A DNA stretch of 64,000 nucleotides, from positions 62,001-126,000 of the forward strand of contig NZ_JYCN01000004.1 in NCBI RefSeq assembly GCF_000876655.1, in the 5' to 3' direction. Positions within the stretch are counted from its first letter, which is position 1; each line of letters opens with the position of its first letter. Source of the stretch: Arthrobacter sp. SPG23 (GTDB lineage Bacteria > Actinomycetota > Actinomycetes > Actinomycetales > Micrococcaceae). The notes under the pieces were generated by a model. That model worked only from the letters and a program-made list of their open reading frames with translations. It was not told the DNA's origin and made no database searches. A program made the translations under genes and the position numbers. Below, piece by piece: positions 24,410-31,864 of this stretch.

Positions 24410-25460
24410 GTGTGAGCAGCACCTTGATGGCTCGGCGTTCATCCATGGCCTTGTAGGCCTCCGGCGCTTCCTCCAGCGGCATGACGGAGTCGAACACGCG
24501 CCCGGGGTTGATGGTTCCGGCCAGCACGTCCGCCAGCAGTTCGGGGATGTAGGTCCGCGCAGGTGCCATGCCGCCCGCGATGGACACGTTGGAGTCGAAC
24601 AGGTACCGCAAGGGGACCTCGCCCCCGCCGGTGGGCACGCCCACGAAACCAAGAGCGCCGCCCGGGCGGACGCAGTGCAGGGCCTGCTCCATGGATTCCT
24701 TGGTGCCCACGCATTCCAGCACTGAGTCGGCCAGCACGCCGCCCAGCAGCGCGCGGACCTTGGCCACGCCGTCGTCGCCCCGTTCCTCCACGATGTCCGT
24801 GGCGCCGAACTCCCGGGCCAGGGCCTGCCGGTCCGCGTGGCGGGACATGGCAATGATCCGCTCTGCCCCAAGCCGTTTGGCCGCGAGAACACCGCAAAGC
24901 CCGACGGCGCCGTCGCCCACCACTACAACGGTGCGGCCGGGCCCCACCTTCGCGGCGAGGGCGGCGTGGTGGCCGGTGGCCATGACGTCGGACAGCGTCA
25001 GCAGGTTGGCTGTCAGTTCAGCGTCAGGTTCGGTGACACCCGGGACCTTGACCAGGGTGCTCTCGGCCAGTGGGACCCGGACGGCCTGGCCCTGGCCGCC
25101 GTCGATCTTGTGTCCGGTGTCGTCCCGGCCGCCCCAGCCGGCCAGGTGCTCGCAGGCAACGGTGACGCCGTTCAGGCACTGCGGACACTCGCCGCAGCTG
25201 ATCACGAAGGGAGCGATGACGAAATCGCCCTCCGCAAGCCCGGTCACGGCCTCGCCGACGCTTTCCACCACGCCGACAAACTCGTGGCCGATGGCTGAGG
25301 GCCTGCGGGTCGGCCTGACGCCGCGGTACGGCCACAGGTCCGAGCCGCAGACGCAGGACGCCGTCACCTTGACCACCACGTCCGTGGGCAGCTGGATGGT
25401 GGGGTAGTCCCGGTCCTCGACCCGGATGTCTCCAGGACCGTGGATGATGGTGGCGCGCAT
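24405..25460 (-). CDS. Zinc-dependent alcohol dehydrogenase (MDR superfamily)
   Basis: A 351-residue medium-chain dehydrogenase. Catalytic zinc ligands are Cys in ASCVCGSDLWPYRG and His-Glu in IGHEFVG. The structural-zinc loop CGECPQCLNGVTVAC has all four cysteines. The Rossmann motif is VVVVGDGAVGLCG. NAD(P)-linked oxidation of an alcohol, or reduction of an aldehyde, is expected; the substrate is unknown. The gene is followed by tandem repeats rather than another gene. Its start follows AAGGAG. Confidence 0.88.
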   Translation of the reverse strand: MRATIIHGPGDIRVEDRDYPTIQLPTDVVVKVTASCVCGSDLWPYRGVRPTRRPSAIGHEFVGVVESVGEAVTGLAEGDFVIAPFVISCGECPQCLNGVTVACEHLAGWGGRDDTGHKIDGGQGQAVRVPLAESTLVKVPGVTEPDAELTANLLTLSDVMATGHHAALAAKVGPGRTVVVVGDGAVGLCGVLAAKRLGAERIIAMSRHADRQALAREFGATDIVEERGDDGVAKVRALLGGVLADSVLECVGTKESMEQALHCVRPGGALGFVGVPTGGGEVPLRYLFDSNVSIAGGMAPARTYIPELLADVLAGTINPGRVFDSVMPLEEAPEAYKAMDERRAIKVLLTP

Positions 25461-25527
25461 GGGGCTCCTTCGAACGAGTGCTGGGCTAGCACCGAGTCTA
25501 GACCCGGCTCCGGGCAGCCGGAATCCG

Positions 25528-26139
25528 CTAGCGCATCCCCTCGCGCCGGATTGCCGTGGCGATCGCAGCGGCCCGGGTTTCCACTCCGAGCTTGGCGTAG
25601 ATGTGCGCCAAGTGGGTCTTCATCGTGGCCTCGGAGATGAACAGCCGCTGGCCGAGCTCCCGGTTGCTGAGGCCCTCGGTCAGCAGGCTCAGCAGCTCCG
25701 CCTCACGCGGAGTCAGGATCTCGTCCGGGCTCCGCAGCTGCTGGAAGAGCCGCGAAGCCACCGGGGCGCTCATCACGCTCCTTCCCTGGACCGCGCCACG
25801 GATCGCGGCGAAAATCTCCTCCGGCGCGGCGTCCTTGAGCAGGTATCCCATGGCTCCCGCGTCGACGGCCCGGACAATGTCCGCGTCCGAGTCGTACGTG
25901 GTGAACACCAGCACGGCCTGCCCGGCGTTGCGCCGGCGCAGCTGCTTGATGGCCTCGATTCCGTCCATGCCCGCACCCATGGCCAGGTCCATCACCACCA
26001 CGGCGGGGCTGAGCTGCGCCGCCAGGGCCAGCGCGTCCTCCCCGGATGCCGCCTCCGCCACCACCTCGATGTCGGGCTGCGTTCCCAGCAGCGCCTTGAG
26101 CCCGCTGCGGACCACCAGGTGGTCATCCACCAGCAGCAC
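25528..26139 (-). CDS. NarL/FixJ-type response regulator
   Basis: A 203-residue protein with a receiver domain (VLLVDDHLVVRSGLKALLG; phospho-acceptor Asp in VVVMDLAMG; Thr in VFTTYDSD; Lys in YLLKDAAPEEI) and a LuxR-type HTH (LTPREAELLSLLTEGLSNRE ... SEATMKTHLAHIYAKLGV). No ATG precedes the receiver; GTG at the Val before LLVDDH is the likely start, with a weak ribosome binding site. No sensor kinase is adjacent, although such regulators usually follow one, and the open frame running upstream is antisense to the ankyrin gene and not kinase-like. It is therefore an orphan in this window. Confidence 0.88.
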   Translation of the reverse strand: MLLVDDHLVVRSGLKALLGTQPDIEVVAEAASGEDALALAAQLSPAVVVMDLAMGAGMDGIEAIKQLRRRNAGQAVLVFTTYDSDADIVRAVDAGAMGYLLKDAAPEEIFAAIRGAVQGRSVMSAPVASRLFQQLRSPDEILTPREAELLSLLTEGLSNRELGQRLFISEATMKTHLAHIYAKLGVETRAAAIATAIRREGMR

Positions 26140-26190
26140 GATAGGCCATTGCTGGTGCGGCGGCCGGAACTGCGAAGTAGGCTCTGGTTC

Positions 26191-26922
26191 ATGGTGCGGT
26201 TCGCGACAGGGCGCAAGACGTCGCGCAGGCCGGGGTTGGCAAAGCTCGTGGCCACTGGTGGCGTGGCAACTTGCCTGGCTGTTTGCCTGGCCGTTTGCCT
26301 GGCTGCGTGCCAGGCGAGTCCGGGCGGGCCGGAGCGCTTGGACTCCCCGCCGTCGACCGCTCGCGTCAGCCCCGCGACGGCAACGGCGACGCCTGCCACC
26401 AGCACCCGTCGTCCCATGTCCGCAGAGGCGCAGGCTCAGCTGGACCAGGAGCTGATCCTTGCCGCAAAGGCCAACAACGTGTCGCTTGTCGGTGACCTGA
26501 TCGACCGCGGGGGCAACGTCAATGCCAAGGACGCCATCCAGGACTCCGCGTTCCTCTATGCCGGGGCCGAAGGCTTCAACGAGGTGCTTCAGCTGACCCT
26601 GGCCGCCGGGGCGGACGTGCGCAGCACCAACCGCTTCGGCGGAACGGCGCTGATCCCCGCCAGCGAACACGGACACGTTGACACCGTACGGATCCTCATT
26701 GCTGCCGGCGTGCCCGTGAACCACGTGAACAACCCGGGCTGGACCGCGCTGCAGGAAGCCATCCTGCTCAACGACGGCGGGCCAAGGCAGCAGGACGTGG
26801 TCCGCCAGCTACTCGACGCCGGTGCCGACCCCGGTATTCGGGACCCGCAGGGGAGGACCGCGCTGGAAAATGCCGAGCGGCTGGGGTTCAGCGCAATCGC
26901 GGGGCTGATCCGGGGACGCTAG
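26191..26922 (+). CDS. Ankyrin-repeat lipoprotein
   Basis: A 243-residue protein. The N terminus is basic, then a hydrophobic signal with the unusual internal repetition LAVCLAVCLAACQAS; the lipobox LAAC predicts lipidation of Cys. A Pro/Thr/Ala-rich linker leads to at least four ankyrin repeats (LILAAKANNVSLVGDLIDRG, ALIPASEHGHVDTVRILIAA, ALQEAILLNDGGP, TALENAERLGFSAIAGLI). It probably sits on the outer face of the membrane and binds a partner protein. It is divergent from the response regulator with about 50 bases between starts. A strong terminator follows. Confidence 0.82.
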   Translation: MVRFATGRKTSRRPGLAKLVATGGVATCLAVCLAVCLAACQASPGGPERLDSPPSTARVSPATATATPATSTRRPMSAEAQAQLDQELILAAKANNVSLVGDLIDRGGNVNAKDAIQDSAFLYAGAEGFNEVLQLTLAAGADVRSTNRFGGTALIPASEHGHVDTVRILIAAGVPVNHVNNPGWTALQEAILLNDGGPRQQDVVRQLLDAGADPGIRDPQGRTALENAERLGFSAIAGLIRGR

Positions 26923-26963
26923 GACGCCGTCAACTCCGCCGTCCTGACCCTCATTCAGCGGCC

Positions 26964-27005
26964 ACCCGGTCCGACACGCCGGTGCATTCGCGTGTCGGAC
27001 CGGGT
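26964..27005. terminator. Very strong hairpin terminator
   Basis: 16-bp perfect stem ACCCGGTCCGACACGC / GCGTGTCGGACCGGGT with a 10-base loop, 41 bases after the ankyrin gene. It separates that gene from the carboxylase operon promoter region. Confidence 0.8.
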
Positions 27006-27131
27006 CTGCGGACAAAAGAAGGTCAGGACGGGCGCTGGCGCCGCTAACCACTCCACCACCCACCCGGGTGGCCGTGCGGGCCTCGAATAGTCCACCCGGT
27101 CAGGTGGTTGCGGGCCACTCCGGCTGCTGGG

Positions 27132-27158
27132 CCACACTGAGGTCAGTCCTCAATGTGG
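27132..27158. promoter_or_regulatory. Inverted repeat upstream of the carboxylase operon, candidate activator site
   Basis: CCACACTGAGG-TCAGT-CCTCAATGTGG, 11-bp arms with one mismatch, about 70 bases before the first start codon. The position suits an activator or operator site. The MalT-like regulator at the far end of the island is a plausible binder (inference). The remaining gap from the terminator to this site holds a palindrome CCACCCGGGTGG and no gene. Confidence 0.45.
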
Positions 27159-27229
27159 CTTGGATCACAGTCGCATGTTGGGGAATCCGCCGCTGGTGTC
27201 ACCGCGCCTCAACATACAAAGGAGTATCA

Positions 27230-29158
27230 ATGGAACGGCTCATTAACATCGACAACGGTGGGACGCTGACCGATATCTGTGTCTGGGACGGTGAGAATTT
27301 TTCGTTCACGAAGACTCTCACCACGCCCTTTGACCTCTCCCAGTGTCTCTTCGACGGCATGGCCAAAGCTTCCAAGGAAATCTTCGGTGAAGAGGATCTC
27401 CCCGGGCTTCTGCACTCAACCCGTCACATCCGGTACTCCACCACCCAGGGAACCAACGCGCTCGTGGAGCGCAAGGGTCCCCGGATCGGCATCCTCACTG
27501 ACAGCCCCACACTGGCCGGCAAACTCCGCGAGGGCCAGACGGCAGCTGAGCTCTTTGAAGACCTCGTCGGCACCCGGGTGGCAGTCATCAACGCTGAACA
27601 GGACGTGGAGGAGCTCTCCCAGGACATCGTCAAGCATGTCAACCGGCTGACCACCGACGGCGCCGCACGGCTTGTCATCGCCATGGCGGACCGCAACAAG
27701 GAGAAGGCCGTCAAAGGCGTCCTGCTCCGGAAGTTCCCCCGCCACCTGCTGGGTTCGGTTCCCATGTTGTTCTCCTGGGAGTTCACGCCCGACACCGTGC
27801 AGGCCCGCAGGGTGTGGTCCGGAATCATCAACTCTTTCCTGCATCCCACCATGGAGCGGTTCCTCTACAACACCGAGCACCGGCTGCGCGACCACAAGGT
27901 CAAGAACCCGCTCCTCATCTATCGCAATGACGGAGCTTCTTCACGGGTGGCCAAGTCCGTCGCGTTGAAGACCTACTCCTCCGGTCCCCGCGGCGGCCTG
28001 GAAGGAACCAAGGCACTCTCGGAGGCGTATGGACTCGCACACGTTCTGATGATCGACGTCGGCGGCACCACCACGGACGTCGGCTCGGTCAAGAACTCGG
28101 CCATCTCGACCGATCGCCGGGGTTCCATCCAGGGAGTTCCGGTGTCATTCGAGATGAGCAACGTCCACTCCAGCGGCGTGGGAGGCAGTTCCGTCATCGC
28201 CGTCCGCCACGGCGTCATCACCGTCGGCCCCGAGAGCGTCGGGGCTGCGCCGGGGCCTGCTTGTTTTGGTTTTGGGGGCAAGCAGGCCACCATCACGGAC
28301 GTCAATCTGCTGCTGGGCGTGCTGGATCCGGACACCTACCTCGATGGAGGTTTCAGCCTGGACGCGGAACGCTCCCGCGCCGTCATCACCGAAGCCATCG
28401 CCGAACCTTTGGGGATCACCCTGAATGACGCCCTGATCCGGATGGAGGCTGCCTACTTCGAACGCATGTCGCAGTCCTTCGCTGCCGACGTCGAGGCCGC
28501 GGACGCCACAACGGTTGCCGCGTTCGGGGGTGCCGGACCGATGAGCGCCTGTGGTGCCGCACGGATCGCAGGAGTCCGCCGTGTCCTGGTGCCCAAGATG
28601 GCCGCTGTCTTCTCAGCCTTCGGAATCGGGTTTTCAGACATTGCACAGACCTACGAGGCGAACGTCGCGGGAATGGACGCGGAAAACTTCGGCGCAACCA
28701 AGGAGACGCTGCTGGCCCGGGCTACGCGGGACATGTTCCAGGAGGGCCACGACATCGGCGAATGCCGGCTGGAATGGAACGTGGTGCTGGAAGACGCCGA
28801 AGGCCAGCTGGTTTCCGAACTGCCGTACCTGGCGTCCGATCCGCAGCCGGGCACCAGCGAACACAACACCATGCTGACCCTGACCGCCCGGTACGAACTG
28901 CCGCACGCATCGATCAGGCAGTCCGAATCAGTGGCCAAGACGCCCGCCGTCGCCGCCTCAACCCGAAAGGTCCGCTCCGCCGTGGACAGGGTGGACGAGG
29001 TTCAGGTCTTCGACTTGGACAGCCAAACGGCCGGGGCTTCGGCGGCGGGTCCCGCAATCGTCGAAGGCCCCTACTTCACGGCCCGCGTGCCGCACGGCTG
29101 GGTCTTCGACGTGACGGTCTCCGGTGACCTCATGCTCACAGACATGCTCCAGAAGTGA
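27230..29158 (+). CDS. HyuA-like ATPase subunit (alpha'-type) of an acetone/acetophenone-carboxylase-like enzyme
   Basis: A 642-residue hydantoinase A/oxoprolinase family protein with an AAAGGAG site before ATG. The N-terminal actin-fold phosphate loop is INIDNGGTLTDICVWDG; a second nucleotide-binding segment is LMIDVGGTTTDVGSVKN; FGGAGPMSACGAARIAG is the C-terminal adenosine motif. In this class ATP hydrolysis activates bicarbonate and the ketone enolate by phosphorylation. It is first of five same-strand genes, and a second, longer HyuA-like gene lies two genes downstream. Two different HyuA subunits are characteristic of acetophenone carboxylase, whereas acetone carboxylase has one. The DNGGT loop differs from the usual D-I/V-GGT. 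Confidence 0.8.
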   Translation: MERLINIDNGGTLTDICVWDGENFSFTKTLTTPFDLSQCLFDGMAKASKEIFGEEDLPGLLHSTRHIRYSTTQGTNALVERKGPRIGILTDSPTLAGKLREGQTAAELFEDLVGTRVAVINAEQDVEELSQDIVKHVNRLTTDGAARLVIAMADRNKEKAVKGVLLRKFPRHLLGSVPMLFSWEFTPDTVQARRVWSGIINSFLHPTMERFLYNTEHRLRDHKVKNPLLIYRNDGASSRVAKSVALKTYSSGPRGGLEGTKALSEAYGLAHVLMIDVGGTTTDVGSVKNSAISTDRRGSIQGVPVSFEMSNVHSSGVGGSSVIAVRHGVITVGPESVGAAPGPACFGFGGKQATITDVNLLLGVLDPDTYLDGGFSLDAERSRAVITEAIAEPLGITLNDALIRMEAAYFERMSQSFAADVEAADATTVAAFGGAGPMSACGAARIAGVRRVLVPKMAAVFSAFGIGFSDIAQTYEANVAGMDAENFGATKETLLARATRDMFQEGHDIGECRLEWNVVLEDAEGQLVSELPYLASDPQPGTSEHNTMLTLTARYELPHASIRQSESVAKTPAVAASTRKVRSAVDRVDEVQVFDLDSQTAGASAAGPAIVEGPYFTARVPHGWVFDVTVSGDLMLTDMLQK

Positions 29159-29195
29159 CCCCATACAACCAGCAAGAAAACAGGTGAGACACGCT

Positions 29196-29648
29196 ATGCG
29201 AATTCCAATGACGGAATATCTGATCATCGATCTCGACACCGAGCGGTGGAACTGCAAGGTATGCGACCACGACCTCGGCGACGCCAGAGGCAACTACAAG
29301 GAGGGGACACTGGTCTACGACCGGGACCCCACCGAAATCCACCAGTCGATCCTGGACCCGGAGAAGTACGAATTCACGTTCGCTCCGGACCCCACCTTCT
29401 GCCGGATTCTCGAGTTCTACTGCCCGGGTTGCGGGACACAGCTGGAAACGGAGTACGTACCGCCGGGACACCCGCCCACAGTGGACATGCTGTGGGACAT
29501 CGACTCGCTCCGCGAAACCTGGATCAAGCGGGGCACCAAGCCTGAGGTCGTCATCAACTACGGACCCGGCGAAGAGGCCGTTGCCGATTTCACCCCGGCC
29601 CTCGGCTCCTACAACACCCACAACCATTCCCCCCATTCGTTCAGCTAG
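29196..29648 (+). CDS. Carboxylase gamma subunit, zinc-ribbon type (AcxC/ApcB-like)
   Basis: A 150-residue protein, MRIPMTEYLIIDLDTERWNC and onward. Two Cys pairs, CKVC and CPGC, about 65 residues apart suggest a zinc ribbon, as in the small gamma subunit of acetone and acetophenone carboxylases. YKEGTLVYDRDPTEIHQSIL and TEYVPPGHPP are also family-like. It is expected to be a structural part of the cytoplasmic complex. It sits between the two HyuA-like genes, the order reported for acetophenone carboxylase genes (small subunit second). Confidence 0.82.
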   Translation: MRIPMTEYLIIDLDTERWNCKVCDHDLGDARGNYKEGTLVYDRDPTEIHQSILDPEKYEFTFAPDPTFCRILEFYCPGCGTQLETEYVPPGHPPTVDMLWDIDSLRETWIKRGTKPEVVINYGPGEEAVADFTPALGSYNTHNHSPHSFS

Positions 29649-29675
29649 TACTTGGAATAAAGGAGACCACTGGTC

Positions 29676-31802
29676 ATGAAACGAATCTCCGTCGACATCG
29701 GCGGCACATTTACCGACTGCTTCTTTGCCTGGGAAGACCAATACGTTGAAGCAAAGGCGCTCACAACGCACCACAACCTGGCCCAAGGCTTCAATGAAGC
29801 ACTCGACCTCGCCTGCTCCCGGGCCGGACTGGACCGGGACCTCGTCCTGAAGGAAGTCGATTCCGTCCGCTATGCCACCACACTCGGCACCAACGCCCTG
29901 ATCGAAGGCAAAGGCCCGCGTGTGGGGGCACTGGTCACCCACGGCTTCGAGGACACCATCCCGCTTTCCCGCGGCCGTGGCTACGGAGAAGGCCTGGATC
30001 CTTCCAAGCAACAGAACATGCCTGATGCCACCCGCCCTGACCCGCTCGTGCCCCGCGCGCTGATCCGGTCGGTGAAGGAGCGGATCAACTCGGCCGGCAA
30101 CGTGGTCGTTTCACTGATGGAAGACGACGTCCGCACCCAGGTGCGGGAACTCGTTGACGCCGGGGCGGAGGCGATCGTGGTCTCCCTGGTCAACTCGACC
30201 GAGAACCCGGTCCATGAGCAGCAGATCCTGGAGATCATCCTGGACGAGTACCCGGCCCACGAGCTCGGGGCGATCCCCGTCCTGCTGGGAAGCCAGGTGT
30301 CGGGCCGAAAAGGCGAGTACGTCCGTGCGACGTCGACGATCGTGGACGCGTTCCTGCACGAGATCATGTTCCACGCGCTGGGACAGCTCTCCAACAACCT
30401 GCGCACGTCCGGTTACGACAAGCCCATGCTGGTGATCCACAACTCGGGCGGCATGGCGCAGTCCAACTCGACGGATGCCCTGCAGACTATCCACTCCGGT
30501 CCCATCGCCGGCGTGGGCGCTGCCCAGCACCTGGCTGACAGCACCGGTCTGGGAAACGTGATTTCGACGGACATGGGCGGCACGTCCTTCGACATCGGGC
30601 TGGTCCCGGAAGGCGGCGTCAAGCACTACGACTTCCAGCCGACCATCGGCCGCTGGCTGGTATCCGTTCCCATGATCCACCTTCTGACGCTGGGTGCGGG
30701 TGGCGGTTCGATTGCCAGTTATGACCGCATCCACCACGCAGTCCAGATCGGGCCGGAATCAGCTGGCTCGGATCCGGGCCCCGCCTGCTACGACCGCGGC
30801 GGCCTCCGCCCCACAGTCACGGACGCCGACCTGGTCCTTGGGTACCTGGACCCGGACAACTACGCCAACGGGTACATCAAGCTGAACAAGAAACGTTCCG
30901 CCTACGCAATCGACGAGGTCCTCGCTGATGACCTGAACATGGACACCATCCAGGTCGCCAAGATCATCAAGAATGCTGTCGACGAGCAGATGGCGATCGG
31001 AATGGCCAAAGAACTGCGGGTCCGGGGATACCTTCCGGAAGACTTCACCATGCTGGCCTATGGCGGCAACGGCCCCCTGCACGCCTGCGGCATCGCAGAT
31101 CACGCCGGCATCCGCAGGATCCTTGCACCGCCGTTTTCCTCGGTATTCTCGGCCTGCGGCGCCGGCAACATGAAACCCCTGCACATCCACGAACGCGGTT
31201 CCCATGTGGTGCTGTACAACCCAACAGACCGCAGCCTCTACCAAAGCTACGACGAGCTGAACAACGTCATCCAGGAGCTGGAAGCCAAGGGCAAGGAAGA
31301 CCTGATCCGCCAGGGCTACGACGCCGCCGACATCCGCTACAGCCTCGAAATGGACATGCGCTACGGCAACCAGCTGGTGACCACCGCCGTCGTTTTCGAC
31401 ATCAACCGCGTGAACGGCGTCGCCGACGTGCTTCACCTGATCCGGACGTTCTCGGACATCTATGGCAAGCGCTATGGTGCTGGCAGCCAGGCTCCCGAGG
31501 CCGGCATTCGGGCCCAGACCGTGCGGGTGTCGTCCTACGTGGACGGGGACGTGGTCAAGTTTGACTCGATCGACTCCGGGCATGACAGGACCATGCCCAG
31601 CCCGGTGGGCACCCGGCAGGTCCACTTCGTGAAGATCGACGGGGCCGTCGACACTCCGGTGTACGACGCGGAGGCCCTCCACCACCAGCACGTCATCCAC
31701 GGACCGGCCATCGTCACCACGGAAAACACCACGTACCTGGTGGAACCGGGCTGGCGCCTGGAACCGACATCGCAAGGAGCCGTGTGGTTCCTCAAAGACT
31801 GA
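29676..31802 (+). CDS. HyuA-like ATPase subunit (AcxA/alpha-type) of the carboxylase
   Basis: A 708-residue hydantoinase A family protein. The phosphate loop is ISVDIGGTFTDCFF, followed by YATTLGTNALIEGKGPRVG, STDMGGTSFDIGLVPEGGV and YGGNGPLHACGIADHAG. Length is close to AcxA (about 717 residues) of acetone carboxylase. It should bind ATP and phosphorylate substrate and/or bicarbonate before transfer to the HyuB-like subunit. An AAAGGAG sequence lies ten bases before ATG. The gaps to its neighbours are 27 and 62 bases, so a single operon is likely. Confidence 0.85.
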   Translation: MKRISVDIGGTFTDCFFAWEDQYVEAKALTTHHNLAQGFNEALDLACSRAGLDRDLVLKEVDSVRYATTLGTNALIEGKGPRVGALVTHGFEDTIPLSRGRGYGEGLDPSKQQNMPDATRPDPLVPRALIRSVKERINSAGNVVVSLMEDDVRTQVRELVDAGAEAIVVSLVNSTENPVHEQQILEIILDEYPAHELGAIPVLLGSQVSGRKGEYVRATSTIVDAFLHEIMFHALGQLSNNLRTSGYDKPMLVIHNSGGMAQSNSTDALQTIHSGPIAGVGAAQHLADSTGLGNVISTDMGGTSFDIGLVPEGGVKHYDFQPTIGRWLVSVPMIHLLTLGAGGGSIASYDRIHHAVQIGPESAGSDPGPACYDRGGLRPTVTDADLVLGYLDPDNYANGYIKLNKKRSAYAIDEVLADDLNMDTIQVAKIIKNAVDEQMAIGMAKELRVRGYLPEDFTMLAYGGNGPLHACGIADHAGIRRILAPPFSSVFSACGAGNMKPLHIHERGSHVVLYNPTDRSLYQSYDELNNVIQELEAKGKEDLIRQGYDAADIRYSLEMDMRYGNQLVTTAVVFDINRVNGVADVLHLIRTFSDIYGKRYGAGSQAPEAGIRAQTVRVSSYVDGDVVKFDSIDSGHDRTMPSPVGTRQVHFVKIDGAVDTPVYDAEALHHQHVIHGPAIVTTENTTYLVEPGWRLEPTSQGAVWFLKD

Positions 31803-31864
31803 TCCCGTGCCCACGGATCCCATCCACACCTTCCAGCTACTCCCATTGAAGGAGCTCGACAGCA

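Noticed and set aside
26140-26724. N-terminal extension of the response regulator, or a fused sensor
   Set aside because: The open frame lies antisense to the ankyrin lipoprotein, has no kinase motif and no start signal; the receiver domain begins normally at the chosen GTG.
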